A stretch of 7,602 bases of DNA from Pedobacter sp. UBA1654. Lineage in GTDB: Bacteria > Bacteroidota > Bacteroidia > Sphingobacteriales > Sphingobacteriaceae. The notes under the pieces are model-generated. The model saw only the letters and a program-made list of their open reading frames with translations, made no database searches and had not been told where the DNA came from. Position numbers and translations under genes: made by a program. The stretch covers positions 5,626 through 13,227 of the forward strand of contig DCLG01000049.1 in the NCBI GenBank assembly GCA_002320935.1, in the 5' to 3' direction. Positions 7,364 to 7,602 of this stretch are shown here, in pieces; within the stretch, counting starts at the first letter, position 1, and every line of letters starts with the position of its first letter.

Positions 7364-7602
7364 ATGCAAACAGTATCTACCAGAGATCGCTTACAACAGG
7401 GAATTTACCTTGTGATTAATCCCTTTGTTAAGGGTTTAATTAAGATAGGTCTGACACCAAATGCGATAACAACGATCGGCCTACTTCTAAATATTGGCGT
7501 AGCAGTCATCTTTGTTTTTGGTGCGGAGCGTTCTAACAGGGGTGACCTGGCTTTTGTAGGCTGGGGCGGAGCTTTGGTGTTATTTGCTGGTTTATTTGAC
7601 AT
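7364..7602 (+). CDS. CDP-alcohol phosphatidyltransferase, N-terminal part
   Basis: Start of an integral membrane enzyme that transfers a (phospho)alcohol to CDP-diacylglycerol with release of CMP. Only 79 codons are inside the window. GLTPNAITTIGLLLNIG (29-45) is the characteristic entry into helix 1 of the family, and helix 2 follows at about 64-77. The last whole codon (7598-7600) is an Asp after LFAGLF, placed exactly where the family's first catalytic metal-binding Asp (D-x2-D-G-x2-A-R) should begin; the rest is off the right edge. The ATG at 7364 is preceded by the purine-rich AAAAGAAGAG, 13 bases after the barrel gene. Substrate cannot be read from this part: glycerol-3-phosphate (PgsA) and inositol-phosphate are both possible, and either product would suit the PgpA-type phosphatase upstream. 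It is a normal open frame cut by the window, not a broken gene. Confidence 0.87.
   Translation, partial: MQTVSTRDRLQQGIYLVINPFVKGLIKIGLTPNAITTIGLLLNIGVAVIFVFGAERSNRGDLAFVGWGGALVLFAGLFD

Noticed and set aside
7405..7602. Minus-strand open frame at the right edge
   Set aside because: The plus strand encodes the start of a CDP-alcohol phosphatidyltransferase with a clear family motif over the same bases.

Overview
The window looks like chromosomal DNA of a Bacteroidota bacterium, most likely a Sphingobacteriaceae member (Pedobacter, Mucilaginibacter or Sphingobacterium type). Four things point there: a sphingolipid-forming serine palmitoyltransferase very close to the Sphingobacterium enzyme as I recall it, a DUF5686-type outer-membrane protein with a CarboxypepD-regulatory-like N-terminal domain, a DUF4397 lipoprotein, and starts without clear Shine-Dalgarno sequences plus a TAnnTTTG-type -7 box. 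The assignment comes from reading the sequence; no database was searched.

Left part (1-1470): the 3' end of a type II NADH dehydrogenase gene, then a 69-residue three-helix membrane protein of unknown role. A DUF4397-type lipoprotein lies on the minus strand, converging tail-to-tail with the small membrane gene. Positions 1471-1730 (260 bases) form a divergent intergenic region with candidate promoter elements and several short inverted repeats.

Right part (1731-7602): six plus-strand genes with gaps of 34, 8, 6, 1 and 13 bases, which reads as one operon. Order: serine palmitoyltransferase (spt), an extended short-chain dehydrogenase, a PgpA-family phosphatase, a GtrA-family four-helix membrane protein, a large DUF5686-type outer-membrane barrel protein, and the start of a CDP-alcohol phosphatidyltransferase that runs off the window. 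The first two fit synthesis and ketone reduction of a sphingoid or ceramide base. The CDP-alcohol transferase and PgpA phosphatase form a classic two-step pair: transfer of a phosphorylated alcohol to CDP-diacylglycerol, then removal of the terminal phosphate. GtrA proteins are linked to flipping of polyprenyl-linked sugars, and the barrel protein would sit in the outer membrane. Together this suggests a locus for making, decorating and perhaps moving a sphingolipid or inositol-type lipid to the cell envelope. The headgroup and the barrel's role are inference.

No RNA genes, CRISPR arrays, insertion sequences or phage genes were seen. The most notable signal is the operon itself, especially the barrel protein embedded between lipid-headgroup enzymes.
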